Below, piece by piece: positions 37,173 to 45,624 of a stretch of 64,000 nucleotides of DNA. This DNA is from an uncultured Opitutia bacterium. Lineage in GTDB: Bacteria; Verrucomicrobiota; Verrucomicrobiia; Opitutales; Opitutaceae. The DNA lies in assembly GCA_903900845.1 (NCBI GenBank), contig CAIUOU010000014.1:1-64000 (forward strand), read 5' to 3'. Position 1 is the first letter of the stretch; each line of letters begins with the position of its first letter. A program made the translations under genes and the position numbers. Below the pieces are notes generated by a model, which saw only the letters and a list, made by a program, of their open reading frames with translations, was not told the origin of the DNA and did not search any database.

Positions 37173-38795
37173 ATGAAACGCGCGTTGATCATCTTCACGC
37201 TGGTGGCGCTGGTGGCGCTGCCGTTCGCCTTGCGCCCGAAGGCGGACGCCGCGCGGCGCACCGACGACACTGTCGTGGTCATAACGCCCCATAACGAGGC
37301 GATCCGGCACGAGTACGCGCTCGGTTTCGCGGCTTGGTACCAGCGTCGGACGGGCCGGACCGTCTCGATTGACTGGCGGATCGTGGGCGGCACCAGCGAG
37401 ATCGCGCGTTTCCTTGAAGGTGAATTCTCGGCCGCCTTTGAGCTGGAATGGGTGAGGCGGCGCGGGCGGCCCTGGAGTGCGGAGGTCGCCGCCGGGTTCC
37501 AGAACGGACGACTGCGGCCCGACGCGCCGGCCGCGGGCCGGGAGGCGCGGGCGGCCTTCCTGGCCTCTGAGGTCGGTTGCGGGATTGATGTGTTTTTCGG
37601 CGGCGGAACCTACGATTTCGAGCGCGCCGCCCAGGCGGGGTGGCTCGTCGAGACCGGACTGACGCGTTCGCGTCCCGACTGGTTCACGCCCGCGCTCATT
37701 CCGGAGCGCTTTGCGGGCGAGACCTATCGCGACTCCGGAGGACGCTGGGTGGGCGCCGTGCTGAGTTCATACGGTATCATCTTCAACCGAGACTCATTGC
37801 GCCGGCTCGGCGTCACGCGCGAGCCGGCGCAATGGGCGGATCTCGCGGATCCGCGTTTGGTCGGCGAGGTCGCTCTGGCTGACCCCACGAAGAGCGGCTC
37901 GGTGGCTAAGGCGTTCGAGAACATCATCCAGCAGCAGATGCAGTTGCGCCTGGAGGAGCTAGCGCGTGCGAATCCGGGAGAGGCGCCGGCGGCCCGCGAG
38001 CAGCGCGCCGTCCGCGAGGGCTGGCTGGCCGCGATGGGGCTCCTGCAGCGGATCGGTGCCAATTCGCGCTACTTCACGGATTCATCGCAGAAGCCGCCGA
38101 TCGACGTGGCGTCGGGCAATTGCGCGGCGGGTCTGTGCATCGACTTCTATGGCCGGCAGCAGCAGGAGGCCGTGCGCCGCCGCGATCGCACCGAACGCGT
38201 CGGCTACGTTTCGCCGGCGGGTGGATCAGTCGCGTCCGTTGACCCGATCGCTCTGCTCCGCGGAACGCGGAACCGGGTCGCGGCGGAGGCTTTTCTCGAG
38301 TACGTGTTGTCGCCCGAGGGGCAGCTGCTCTGGAACCTGCGCCCGGGCACGGCCGGCGGGCCGCAGCGCTTCGCCCTGCGCCGTTTGCCGGTGCGCCGCG
38401 ACTTCTACCGTGACGAGGCGCTGCGCCCACTGCGTTCCGATCCCGACGACGCGCCCTACGGCCAGGCGACGCCGCTCGTTTACCGCCAGGAATGGACGGG
38501 GCGCATTTTCCGCGAGATGGCGCTGATCATTCGCGTGATGTGCCAGGATACCCACGCCGAATTGCGCGCGGCGTGGACTGCCATCCAGGCGGCGGAGGGC
38601 GAGCGGAAGGCCAAGGCGCTTGCGGCCCTGCAGGATCTTTCAGCGGTGACCTACGATAGGACCACCGGCGTCATCCGCGAACGCATGAACGCCCGCAACC
38701 GTGTCGACGAGGCCAAGCTGGCGCGTGAGCTTGGTGACGCTTTCCGTGAAAACTACCGTCGCGCCGAGGCGATCGCGCGTGGAGACGGCTCCTGA
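37173..38795 (+). CDS. Membrane-anchored or secreted ABC solute-binding protein (iron(III)-type)
   Basis: The 540-residue protein begins with a signal or anchor helix (ALIIFTLVALVALPFAL). It then has a type II periplasmic binding fold with VVVITPHNEAIRHEY, VDVASGNCAAG and an FLEYVLSPEGQ segment, as in FbpA-like iron-binding proteins. It is longer than usual FbpA (about 340 residues), with a charged helical C-terminal region of roughly 130 residues whose role is unknown. It follows an ABC ATPase gene and converges on rpe; the cognate permease must be encoded elsewhere. Confidence 0.8.
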   Translation: MKRALIIFTLVALVALPFALRPKADAARRTDDTVVVITPHNEAIRHEYALGFAAWYQRRTGRTVSIDWRIVGGTSEIARFLEGEFSAAFELEWVRRRGRPWSAEVAAGFQNGRLRPDAPAAGREARAAFLASEVGCGIDVFFGGGTYDFERAAQAGWLVETGLTRSRPDWFTPALIPERFAGETYRDSGGRWVGAVLSSYGIIFNRDSLRRLGVTREPAQWADLADPRLVGEVALADPTKSGSVAKAFENIIQQQMQLRLEELARANPGEAPAAREQRAVREGWLAAMGLLQRIGANSRYFTDSSQKPPIDVASGNCAAGLCIDFYGRQQQEAVRRRDRTERVGYVSPAGGSVASVDPIALLRGTRNRVAAEAFLEYVLSPEGQLLWNLRPGTAGGPQRFALRRLPVRRDFYRDEALRPLRSDPDDAPYGQATPLVYRQEWTGRIFREMALIIRVMCQDTHAELRAAWTAIQAAEGERKAKALAALQDLSAVTYDRTTGVIRERMNARNRVDEAKLARELGDAFRENYRRAEAIARGDGS

Positions 38796-38812
38796 TCAGC
38801 GAGGCCGTCTCC
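38781..38812. terminator. Hairpin over two convergent stop codons
   Basis: A perfect 9-bp stem (ggagacggc 38781-38789, gccgtctcc 38804-38812) with a 14-nt loop covers the last codons and stop of the binding-protein gene and reaches the first base of the rpe stop on the other strand. It probably ends both converging transcripts. There is no T run. Confidence 0.45.
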
Positions 38813-39474
38813 TAGATGCCGGCGAAGTCCGCCGAGAAAGTCCGGGCGTCGTCGGCCTTGTAGAACGAGGTGCCCGCCACGAAGGTGTCCGCGCCGGCCG
38901 CCCGGCATTCCCTGCCGGTCGCAACGTCAATCCCGCCGTCGACCTCGAGGCGGAATGCAAGGCCGCGTTCGCGGCGCCAGCCGTCGATGGTCCGCAATTT
39001 GGGCAACATGTCGCGACGGAAGGGTTGCCCGCCGAAACCGGGCTGCACGGTCATGACGAGCACCAGGTCGACCTGGTCAAGCACCGGCAGGATTGCCTCC
39101 GCCGGTGTGCCCGGGTTCAGCACGATGCCGTTCTGGCACCCCAGCTCGCGGATGCGGGCGAGCGTCGCGCCGTGGTCGTAGGCCGGCTCGATGTGCACGC
39201 TGATCAGGTTGGCGCCCGCTTTGGCGAAGGAGTCGATGTACCGGTGCGGCTCGGCCAGCATCAGATGCGTGTCGAAGAACAGCCGGCAACCGGCGCGTCG
39301 CAGGGCGGCCAGCGTCTCGGGGCCGAAGGTCAGGTTCGGGACGAAACGGCCGTCCATCAGATCCAGATGCAGCCACTCGAGTCCGGCCCCGGCCACGCGC
39401 GCCGCGCTGGCCGCGAGATTCGCGTGATCCCCGGCGAGCAGGGAAGGGGCGAGAATCAGCTGATGGGGTTTCAT
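38812..39474 (-). CDS. rpe: Ribulose-phosphate 3-epimerase
   Basis: The 220-residue TIM-barrel enzyme interconverts ribulose 5-phosphate and xylulose 5-phosphate in the pentose phosphate pathway. APSLLAGD, the LHLDLMDGRFVPNLTFG metal-binding strand, HLMLAEP, VQPGFGGQ and EVDGGI are all present. The ATG at 39474 gives the standard length; a longer reading frame upstream overlaps lptE. It is the last gene of the rpmF-plsX-fabH-bamD-lptE run, 11 bases after lptE. Confidence 0.96.
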   Translation of the reverse strand: MKPHQLILAPSLLAGDHANLAASAARVAGAGLEWLHLDLMDGRFVPNLTFGPETLAALRRAGCRLFFDTHLMLAEPHRYIDSFAKAGANLISVHIEPAYDHGATLARIRELGCQNGIVLNPGTPAEAILPVLDQVDLVLVMTVQPGFGGQPFRRDMLPKLRTIDGWRRERGLAFRLEVDGGIDVATGRECRAAGADTFVAGTSFYKADDARTFSADFAGI

Positions 39475-39485
39475 CGCGCGAGCGT

Positions 39486-39995
39486 TCACCACGAGTCGAG
39501 CGCCGCCAGGGCGACGCGCTGGGCCAGCGCCTCGGCGAGCAGCGGCAGGGTTTGGTACTCGGACTGCAGCTGGCCGCCGTCCGTGAAGGCTTCGCGGGTT
39601 ACCGTGAAAGGACGGCGATCCCACAGGAGCCGTCCGGATCCCGTCTCGCGCAGCGTGGCGCTCGCGGAGAGCGTGAGGTTGAACTTGCGGGCGAGTCCCG
39701 TGTCACCTTCGCGCACAGCCGCGACCTCGCGACGAAAATCCTCCAGCGTCACGGAAAGCACCGCGGCGGCGCCGGAGGTTACGGTCGGCACACGGCCGTC
39801 ACGGAGGAAAGCTTCACGCAACCGGGCGGAGACGAGGGCCTCGGCCTGCGGCAGGGTGGAACGGTTGACCACGGGCTCGACGCCGAGGGAGGCGAAGGCC
39901 GGGCGAGAGCCGGTTCCCAGTTGGTAGCGGGAGCAACCCGCGGCGAGGAGCGCGAGGGCGAGCAGCAGGCCGGTCGCGGGTATCAGCCGGGGCAT
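39486..39995 (-). CDS. lptE: LptE-like LPS-assembly lipoprotein
   Basis: The 169-residue protein has a lipoprotein signal peptide ending LLAAGC, with C21 as the lipidated residue, then YQLGTGSRPAFASLGVEPVVN, which fits the LptE fold. LptE plugs the LptD barrel in the outer membrane and helps insert lipopolysaccharide. Primary sequence is poorly conserved in this family, so the call rests on size, lipobox, the early beta-strand pattern and the neighbouring bamD-like gene. Confidence 0.7.
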   Translation of the reverse strand: MPRLIPATGLLLALALLAAGCSRYQLGTGSRPAFASLGVEPVVNRSTLPQAEALVSARLREAFLRDGRVPTVTSGAAAVLSVTLEDFRREVAAVREGDTGLARKFNLTLSASATLRETGSGRLLWDRRPFTVTREAFTDGGQLQSEYQTLPLLAEALAQRVALAALDSW

Positions 39996-40016
39996 GGCGG
40001 GCGGCGGCCGCGTCGC

Positions 40017-41078
40017 TCAGAAGAAGAAAAAGCGCTTCTTCTTCGCGGGTTCGGCGGACTGCGCCTTCGCGGGGGCGGGTTGGCCGGAGACCTTGGCCTC
40101 GACCTCGACAAGTCTCGCCTTGGCCTTGGTCGCCACGGCGGACTCCGGGTAGGCGGTGATGGCCTCGTTGTAGAAGACCCTGGCCGCCTTGTAGTTCGAA
40201 CGCTTGTAGAAGTAGAAGTCCGCCATGCGGATCTTGCTCTCGGCGAGCATGGTTTTCATTCCGTCGAGGCCCTTCTCCGCCACGCCCACGTTGCCGTCAC
40301 CGGGAAAAAGCAGCATGAAGTCGGTGAAGTAGGTGATGGATTCCTTGGTGGCGCCCTGGTCGTAATGCGGTCCGTCGACCAAAGAGGCATGGGTTTGGGC
40401 GAGCTTCAGGTAGGCGTCGGGCGCGAGGAGGCTCTGGCCGTAGCTGTTGATCATGCGGTCGAGGGCGTCGATGGCGTTCTCGGTGTTCCCGAGCTTCTGG
40501 TGCCCTCGGGCGATATTCATCAGTGAGAGAGGCGCGTAGTCGCTGTAAGGCGCGTTGCCGAGGATCGTCTCGAAGAACTCGAGGGCCTTGTCGCGCTGCG
40601 TGAAGCCCGGGAGGGTCCCCCACAGCATGCGGCCGCGCGCGCCGTCGAGCATCGCGCTGGCGATGCGGTACTGTTCCCCGACGATTTCGTTGAAACGGCG
40701 GGTGTTCGGGTAGCGGCTGAGCACCGATTGGAAGTCCTCGAAAGCCTTCGCGTAATCCTGCCCCTTCAGCCGCAGCCGAGCGGAGCGGTACAGCGCCTCG
40801 GGGGCGTAGATCGAATTGGGGTACTTCTTCGCGACGGCCTGGTAGGTGCGGATGGCGCTGCGGTTGCCACCCTCGTCCTCCGCCAGCCGGGCCTTGTTCA
40901 TCTGGTCGAGTGCGTTCCGGCCCTCGGCGCCGGCGAGCCCGCTTAGGGCGCCCCCCTCGACCGTCCAGCCGGTGGCGCGAGTCCAGACCAGATCCGCCCG
41001 CAGGGCGCTGGACAGAAGACCGGCCAGGAGAGGAAGAAGACTGGCGACGAGGACGAGCCGGTTCAGCGGGAGACGCAT
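40017..41078 (-). CDS. bamD: BamD-like tetratricopeptide protein, outer-membrane assembly
   Basis: The 353-residue protein has an N-terminal hydrophobic export segment and then at least five TPR-like helical pairs (AIRTYQAVAKKYPNS, AFEDFQSVLSRYPN, ALEFFETILGNAPYS and more). In BamD this scaffold holds the BamA barrel-assembly machine at the inner face of the outer membrane. Unlike typical BamD no lipobox cysteine is visible after the export segment, so anchoring may differ. The tail is basic and ends KKKRFFFF. The start at 41078 follows the fabH stop by 10 bases; a longer frame to 41108 overlaps fabH. Confidence 0.75.
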   Translation of the reverse strand: MRLPLNRLVLVASLLPLLAGLLSSALRADLVWTRATGWTVEGGALSGLAGAEGRNALDQMNKARLAEDEGGNRSAIRTYQAVAKKYPNSIYAPEALYRSARLRLKGQDYAKAFEDFQSVLSRYPNTRRFNEIVGEQYRIASAMLDGARGRMLWGTLPGFTQRDKALEFFETILGNAPYSDYAPLSLMNIARGHQKLGNTENAIDALDRMINSYGQSLLAPDAYLKLAQTHASLVDGPHYDQGATKESITYFTDFMLLFPGDGNVGVAEKGLDGMKTMLAESKIRMADFYFYKRSNYKAARVFYNEAITAYPESAVATKAKARLVEVEAKVSGQPAPAKAQSAEPAKKKRFFFF

Positions 41079-41088
41079 CGAAAAATTT

Positions 41089-42072
41089 TTACCAGCGAAG
41101 CAGCGCACTTCCGTAGGTCAAGCCCGCCCCAAACGCGACGAGCAGAACGAGGTCCCCGCGCTTGATCCGGCCGGCGCGGCGCGCCTCGTCGAGTGCGATC
41201 GGGATCGAGGCCGCCGAGGTGTTGCCGAAGCGGTCGACGTTCACGAAGAAGCGATCCGCGGGCAACTCGAGGTACTCGGCGATCGCATCGATGATGCGCT
41301 GGTTGGCCTGATGGGGAATCACGAGCGAGATTTGATCCGCGCGGACGTGCTGTTGTTCCAGGATGTCACGCGCCGATTCATCCATGCATCGCACGGCGAG
41401 CTTGAAGATCTCCCGGCCCTTCATCTGGAGCCGGTCGCTGCGCGCGCCCGGCGGTGAGGCTGGGTCGCGTGGCCCGCCCGGGATGCAGAGGAGATCGGCG
41501 CTGGAACCGTCGCAACCCAGCAGGCAACCGAGCAGACCGCGATCCGGCTCCTCCGACGCGCCGATGACCGCCGCGCCGGCGCCGTCGCCGAAAAGCACGC
41601 ACGTGGTGCGGTCCTCCCAGTCGACGACTTCGGATAACTTCTCGGTGCCAACGACCAAGGCGCGCCGGTAGCGACCGGATGCGATCATGGCGCTGGCGAC
41701 GTCGAGTGCGTAGAGGAAGCCCGTGCAAGCGGCGTTGACGTCGAAACAGGCGGACCGGGTCGGAATGCCGAGCTTCTTCTGCAGCAGACTGGCGCAGGAG
41801 GGAAGGGGCTGGTCGGGGGTGAAGGTGGCGACGACGAGCAGATCGATGTCTGCGGGGGTGAGCCCCGCATCGGTGAGGGCGCGGCGGGCGGCTTCGACAC
41901 CCAGATCGGAAGCCTTTTCGGAGGGGCCGGCGATCCGCCGCTCGCGGATGCCGGTGCGGGTGCGAATCCACTCGTCGGAGGTGTCAACGATCCGCGAAAG
42001 ATCGTCGTTGGTCATGATCCGGGACGGCGCGAACGAGCCGGTTCCGAGGATCACCGTGGAGGGGGTGGGCAT
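41089..42072 (-). CDS. fabH: 3-oxoacyl-ACP synthase III
   Basis: The 327-residue thiolase-fold enzyme condenses acetyl-CoA with malonyl-ACP to start fatty acid synthesis. The Cys-His-Asn triad is visible as C116 (NAACTGF), H254 (IPHQANQR) and N284 (FGNTSAAS). Other family motifs include DEWIRTRTGIRERR and FGDGAGAAV. Length is normal. It follows plsX by 12 bases in the common rpmF-plsX-fabH order. Confidence 0.97.
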   Translation of the reverse strand: MPTPSTVILGTGSFAPSRIMTNDDLSRIVDTSDEWIRTRTGIRERRIAGPSEKASDLGVEAARRALTDAGLTPADIDLLVVATFTPDQPLPSCASLLQKKLGIPTRSACFDVNAACTGFLYALDVASAMIASGRYRRALVVGTEKLSEVVDWEDRTTCVLFGDGAGAAVIGASEEPDRGLLGCLLGCDGSSADLLCIPGGPRDPASPPGARSDRLQMKGREIFKLAVRCMDESARDILEQQHVRADQISLVIPHQANQRIIDAIAEYLELPADRFFVNVDRFGNTSAASIPIALDEARRAGRIKRGDLVLLVAFGAGLTYGSALLRW

Positions 42073-42084
42073 CAGGTCGGGCGT

Positions 42085-43155
42085 TCAGTTCGCCCCGGCC
42101 GGCGCGACGGGTGCGGCGAGCAATGCGTTGGCCCGGGCCACGTCGGCCTCGATGCGAAGGTTCATCTCGGCGCGGATCATCTCGTGCGCGGCGATGATCG
42201 CGCTGCGGATCGAGCGCCGGTTGGATGAGCCGTGGGCCTTGAAAATGTTGCCGTTGAGCCCGAGCAGCGGGGCGCCCCCGTAGCGCTCGGGGTTGATGCG
42301 CTCCTTCAGCGCGTCGAAGGCGCCCTTGGAAAGCAGCGCGCCGGTCGCGCGCAGGGGATTGGCCTTCAGCTCCTCTTTCATCGTGCTGGAGAAGAACCGC
42401 ACGAGGGACTCCCAACTTTTGATCATGATGTTTCCGACAAAACCGTCGCAGACGACGACGTCGACGTGCTCCGCGAACACGTGGAATCCCTCGATGGGGC
42501 CGGCGTAGTTGATGACGTCGGAGAGCCGCCGCAGGAGGTCGTTGGTCTCCGTGATCAACGGGGTGCCTTTTCCCTCCTCGGTGCCGATTGTCATCAGGCC
42601 GACGCGGGGACGCTCGATGCCGAGCATCACGCGGCAATAATGGCTCCCGAGAATCGCGTTGTGGACCAGGTGCTCCGAGGTGGCTTCCGGATTGGCGCCG
42701 GCGTCGATTAAGACGAAATGTCCGCCTTGCCGGGGGACGACGGCAGCCAGGGCGGGACGCGTGATGCCGCTCATCGTGCGGAGGCGCAGCGTGCCGCCCG
42801 CCATCAAGGCGCCCGTATTGCCGCAGCTGACCACAACGCCGGCGTGCCGGTCACGGACGAGCTCGATGGCGCGCACCATGGAGGAGTCCTTCTTGCGCTT
42901 CAGGGCGGCGAGGGGTTTGTCCTCCATCGTGATCACCTCGCTGGCGTGGTGAACCTCTAGGCGCGGCCCGGCTTGCAACCCGTTCTCGGCGAGAAGGGGC
43001 TCCAGGACTGCACGGTCGCCCACGAGCGTGATCGGGCTCAGTTCAGGCAGCTGGCTCAGGGCCAGCTTGGCGCCGGCGACGACCTCGGACGGACCGAGAT
43101 CCCCGCCCATGGCGTCCACGGCGATCCGGCGGGTCGCGGCGGATGACTCAGCCAT
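42085..43155 (-). CDS. plsX: Phosphate acyltransferase PlsX
   Basis: The 356-residue enzyme makes acyl-phosphate from acyl-ACP at the start of phospholipid synthesis. IAVDAMGGDLGPSEVV near the N-terminus, SCGNTGALMAGG, IDAGANPE and DGFVGNIMIKSWE are diagnostic. A C-terminal extension of about 20 residues beyond the core is mostly helical. It lies 39 bases after rpmF and 12 before fabH. Confidence 0.96.
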   Translation of the reverse strand: MAESSAATRRIAVDAMGGDLGPSEVVAGAKLALSQLPELSPITLVGDRAVLEPLLAENGLQAGPRLEVHHASEVITMEDKPLAALKRKKDSSMVRAIELVRDRHAGVVVSCGNTGALMAGGTLRLRTMSGITRPALAAVVPRQGGHFVLIDAGANPEATSEHLVHNAILGSHYCRVMLGIERPRVGLMTIGTEEGKGTPLITETNDLLRRLSDVINYAGPIEGFHVFAEHVDVVVCDGFVGNIMIKSWESLVRFFSSTMKEELKANPLRATGALLSKGAFDALKERINPERYGGAPLLGLNGNIFKAHGSSNRRSIRSAIIAAHEMIRAEMNLRIEADVARANALLAAPVAPAGAN

Positions 43156-43194
43156 CGCCGGTACGGAAAAGGGGAGGAGAGGCCGAGCGTGAGC

Positions 43195-43374
43195 TCAGAC
43201 CTCGACGTTCAGAACCTGACGACCGCGGTACATCCCGTTTTTCGGGTTCACGCGGTGGGGGCGGAAAGCGCTGCCATCTGTCGGATCCTTGGCGAATTCC
43301 GGCGCGCGGAAGGCGTTGGCGGCGCGACGGTTGGCGCTGCGGCGTTTGGACTGTTTGCGTTTCGGATTGGCCAT
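43195..43374 (-). CDS. rpmF: 50S ribosomal protein L32
   Basis: A 59-residue basic protein begins MANPKRKQSKRRSANRRA and continues with FRPHRVNPKNGMYRGRQ, which is the L32 pattern without the zinc cysteines. It is a structural protein of the large ribosomal subunit. A ribosome-binding sequence (ctccc on the plus strand, i.e. GGGAG-like context) lies close to the ATG at 43374. It heads the plsX-fabH run, as in many bacteria, but the usual upstream DUF177/YceD gene is not present. Confidence 0.93.
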   Translation of the reverse strand: MANPKRKQSKRRSANRRAANAFRAPEFAKDPTDGSAFRPHRVNPKNGMYRGRQVLNVEV

Positions 43375-43790
43375 GGGAGGAAGTGGTTCGCGGTGATGGC
43401 GGCGCCGCGGAAACGGAGCCGACCGAGTGATGTAAAGGTTCGAGGAAAGGTGCGGCGCTTTCGGGCGTCAAGCGATTCGTTGGGGGATCAAGAGGTCCGG
43501 CGGATCCGATCGGTCTCGCCCTGTGAGGAAGCACGATTCTCCAGCCGGTTAGCCGGAGGCGATTTGAAAAGTGGCTCTCGAAAGAGCGCGCCCCGCCCAA
43601 GTCCGCCGCGGGGAAGGGCATGTGCGGGCGCCTCCTCAAATCCGCGGACTCGAGACGATCCGATGGGCCGATCGCAGGTTGCGCGCGTTCAGGCCGTCCA
43701 ATCCCGAGCGGGCCGAAGCATGCCTGATGCTTTCCCGCTTTTACCGGTCCCGTGGTCCGCCATAGTTTGCCGCGCTGAAATCGGAAAACG
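43375..43790. other. Intergenic region between rpmF and sulfatase 3
   Basis: This 416-base divergent region must hold the rpmF operon promoter and the promoter of the plus-strand sulfatase. No confident promoter, RNA gene or coding remnant was recognised. Open frames in it lack family motifs. Confidence 0.4.
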
Positions 43791-45077
43791 ATGCGAAGCC
43801 TCTTTTATTTCCTGCTGTTGATCGCAACCGTGCCGCTAGGCGCGAGGCCGGCCGCCGCCGGACGGGCGCCCAACTTCATCGTCATCCTCGCCGACGATCT
43901 CGGGTGCGGTGACATCAGCCTTTATGACGGCTGGGTGCGGACGCCGCGGATCGACCGGATGGCGCGGGAGGGGATGATGTTCACGGATTTTCACGCCAAC
44001 TCCTCGGTCTGCAGCCCGACGCGCGTGGCGTTCCACACCGGTCGCTACCAGCAACGGGCCGGCATCGTGGATGTGATCGTGGGCCGCGACGCTTCGGAAA
44101 AAGGCCTGCCGCCGGAGACACCTACCTTGGCGAGGGTGCTGAGGAAGGCCGGTTACGCGACCGGCTTGTTCGGCAAGTGGCACTGCGGCCATCGGGACGA
44201 ATCAAATCCCACGCGTCTCGGTTTCGACGAATTCGTAGGATTCCTGCACGGAGGGGCGGACTACCATCGGCACCAGTCCTGGCGCAACGGGGTGAAGGTG
44301 GAAAACGTGGAGGGCTACTCGACCGACATCATCACGCAACGCAGCGTAGATTTCATCAAGCGTCACCAGGACCGCCCGTTCTTCCTGCACATCGGTCACC
44401 AAGCGGTGCATAACCCGTACCAGATGCGCACCGACACGCCGGAGTCACGCGCGTCAGACTGGAAGCAAAATCGCGTCGATGATGTCAATCGGCCGCGCTA
44501 CCGGGCCCTGGTCGAGGACCTCGACCAAAGCGTGGGCCGAATCCTCGATACCCTCGGTGACCTGGGCTTGGCGGAAAACACCCTGGTCTTCTTTTGGTCG
44601 GACAACGGGGATGTGGGGATGGCGCCGTCGCAGCGACCCTACCGCGGTGGCAAGTTCAGTCATTATGAAGGAGGCCATCGCGTACCGGCGGTCGTCTGGT
44701 GGCCCGGTCGGATCAAGGCGGGGACGCGATCGGATGCCTTGATCGCCGGATTCGATCTGTTCCCAACCCTCGCTGAAATCTCGGGCGCCGTTGCGGAGGT
44801 GCCGGCCAATCTCGATGGCATGAGTGTCAGGCGGCATTGGTTGGCCCGAGAGCCATTGCCGGCGCGGGACTTGTTTTTCGGTTACGAGCCCAAGCTCGGC
44901 ACCGCGATGCGGCGCGGCGATTGGAAGCTGATCCTGAAGGATGGCGAGGCCCAGCTCTACAATTTGAAGGATGACCTGAAGGAGGCTCTGAACCTCGCCG
45001 ACCAAAAACCTGAAATCGCCGCCTCGATGCGGCGTGCAATCGATGAGTTCAAGCGGACGGTGACCCCGGGGAGCTAG
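43791..45077 (+). CDS. Exported Cys-type sulfatase (S1 family), copy 3
   Basis: The 428-residue protein has a signal peptide (LFYFLLLIATVPLGARPAAA), then IVILADDLGCGD with metal-binding aspartates, and the formylglycine motif CSPTR at residues 74-78. KWHCG and FFWSDNGDVG supply other active-site residues. It is shorter than the other three sulfatases. It stands alone: upstream is a divergent ribosomal operon and downstream a decayed region, so no partner indicates its substrate. Confidence 0.9.
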   Translation: MRSLFYFLLLIATVPLGARPAAAGRAPNFIVILADDLGCGDISLYDGWVRTPRIDRMAREGMMFTDFHANSSVCSPTRVAFHTGRYQQRAGIVDVIVGRDASEKGLPPETPTLARVLRKAGYATGLFGKWHCGHRDESNPTRLGFDEFVGFLHGGADYHRHQSWRNGVKVENVEGYSTDIITQRSVDFIKRHQDRPFFLHIGHQAVHNPYQMRTDTPESRASDWKQNRVDDVNRPRYRALVEDLDQSVGRILDTLGDLGLAENTLVFFWSDNGDVGMAPSQRPYRGGKFSHYEGGHRVPAVVWWPGRIKAGTRSDALIAGFDLFPTLAEISGAVAEVPANLDGMSVRRHWLAREPLPARDLFFGYEPKLGTAMRRGDWKLILKDGEAQLYNLKDDLKEALNLADQKPEIAASMRRAIDEFKRTVTPGS

Positions 45078-45624
45078 CCGTTGCGAGGGGCCCAGTCCCG
45101 CCGCGCTGAGGTGGTATTGGCGATAGCGGCGCCTGCCCTCTGGGCGTATTGGATTCCGGCGATGCGTTCAACCCTGAGAAGGTGCTGGTCAACCCGCCGT
45201 CCAAGACGCGCCAAGCGTTGAGGTAATTCTAGTTTTGGCGTAATCGCGGGGGACGAATCGAAGCCCAACGGGAGACTATTCACGTCGAGGATGTTTCGGC
45301 CGTTCAGGAATAGCGACAGCCGCCGGTTGAACTGGTGAACGGCATGCGAGTCATCGCAGTGCGGTTCTCCTGCTGGTTTTCCACGTCCGGTCCCATTGTG
45401 GGCACCGTGCGGAACCGCTGCTCGCGGTGGGCGGAACCGACTGGCTGATAGGAAAGTGGACTTTCAGGGAGGGGGGGCGGTTCCGGGATGGTGGACGCCC
45501 CGAGGGCGGCCGGATGAAACCGGCAACCGCTGCGACTCACGCACCGCGCCGGCTGCGCGTGATCGACACACCGATTCCGTGGAAGGCGCCGGTGAAAAGG
45601 GTCATCCGGCCGGCCAACCGCCCG
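45078..45624. other. Decayed region without an intact gene
   Basis: This 547-base stretch holds no intact gene. It contains a short plus-strand open segment with strongly G/C-biased third positions ending at a TAA (about 45110-45226, including GVLDSGDAFNPEKVLVNPP). It also holds a minus-strand TonB-receptor-like fragment described separately. It looks like the remains of lost genes. Confidence 0.45.
45225..45400 (-). pseudogene. TonB-dependent receptor remnant
   Basis: On the minus strand one frame gives HQFNRRLSLFLNGRNILDVN at about 45270-45330. This matches the late beta-strand style of TonB-dependent receptors ('...LSxFxNxRNxxDV...'). The segment before it continues in another frame (GPDVENQQENR), which suggests a frameshift. 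No plug domain or normal receptor C-terminus is present. The call rests on a short motif and is tentative. Confidence 0.4.
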
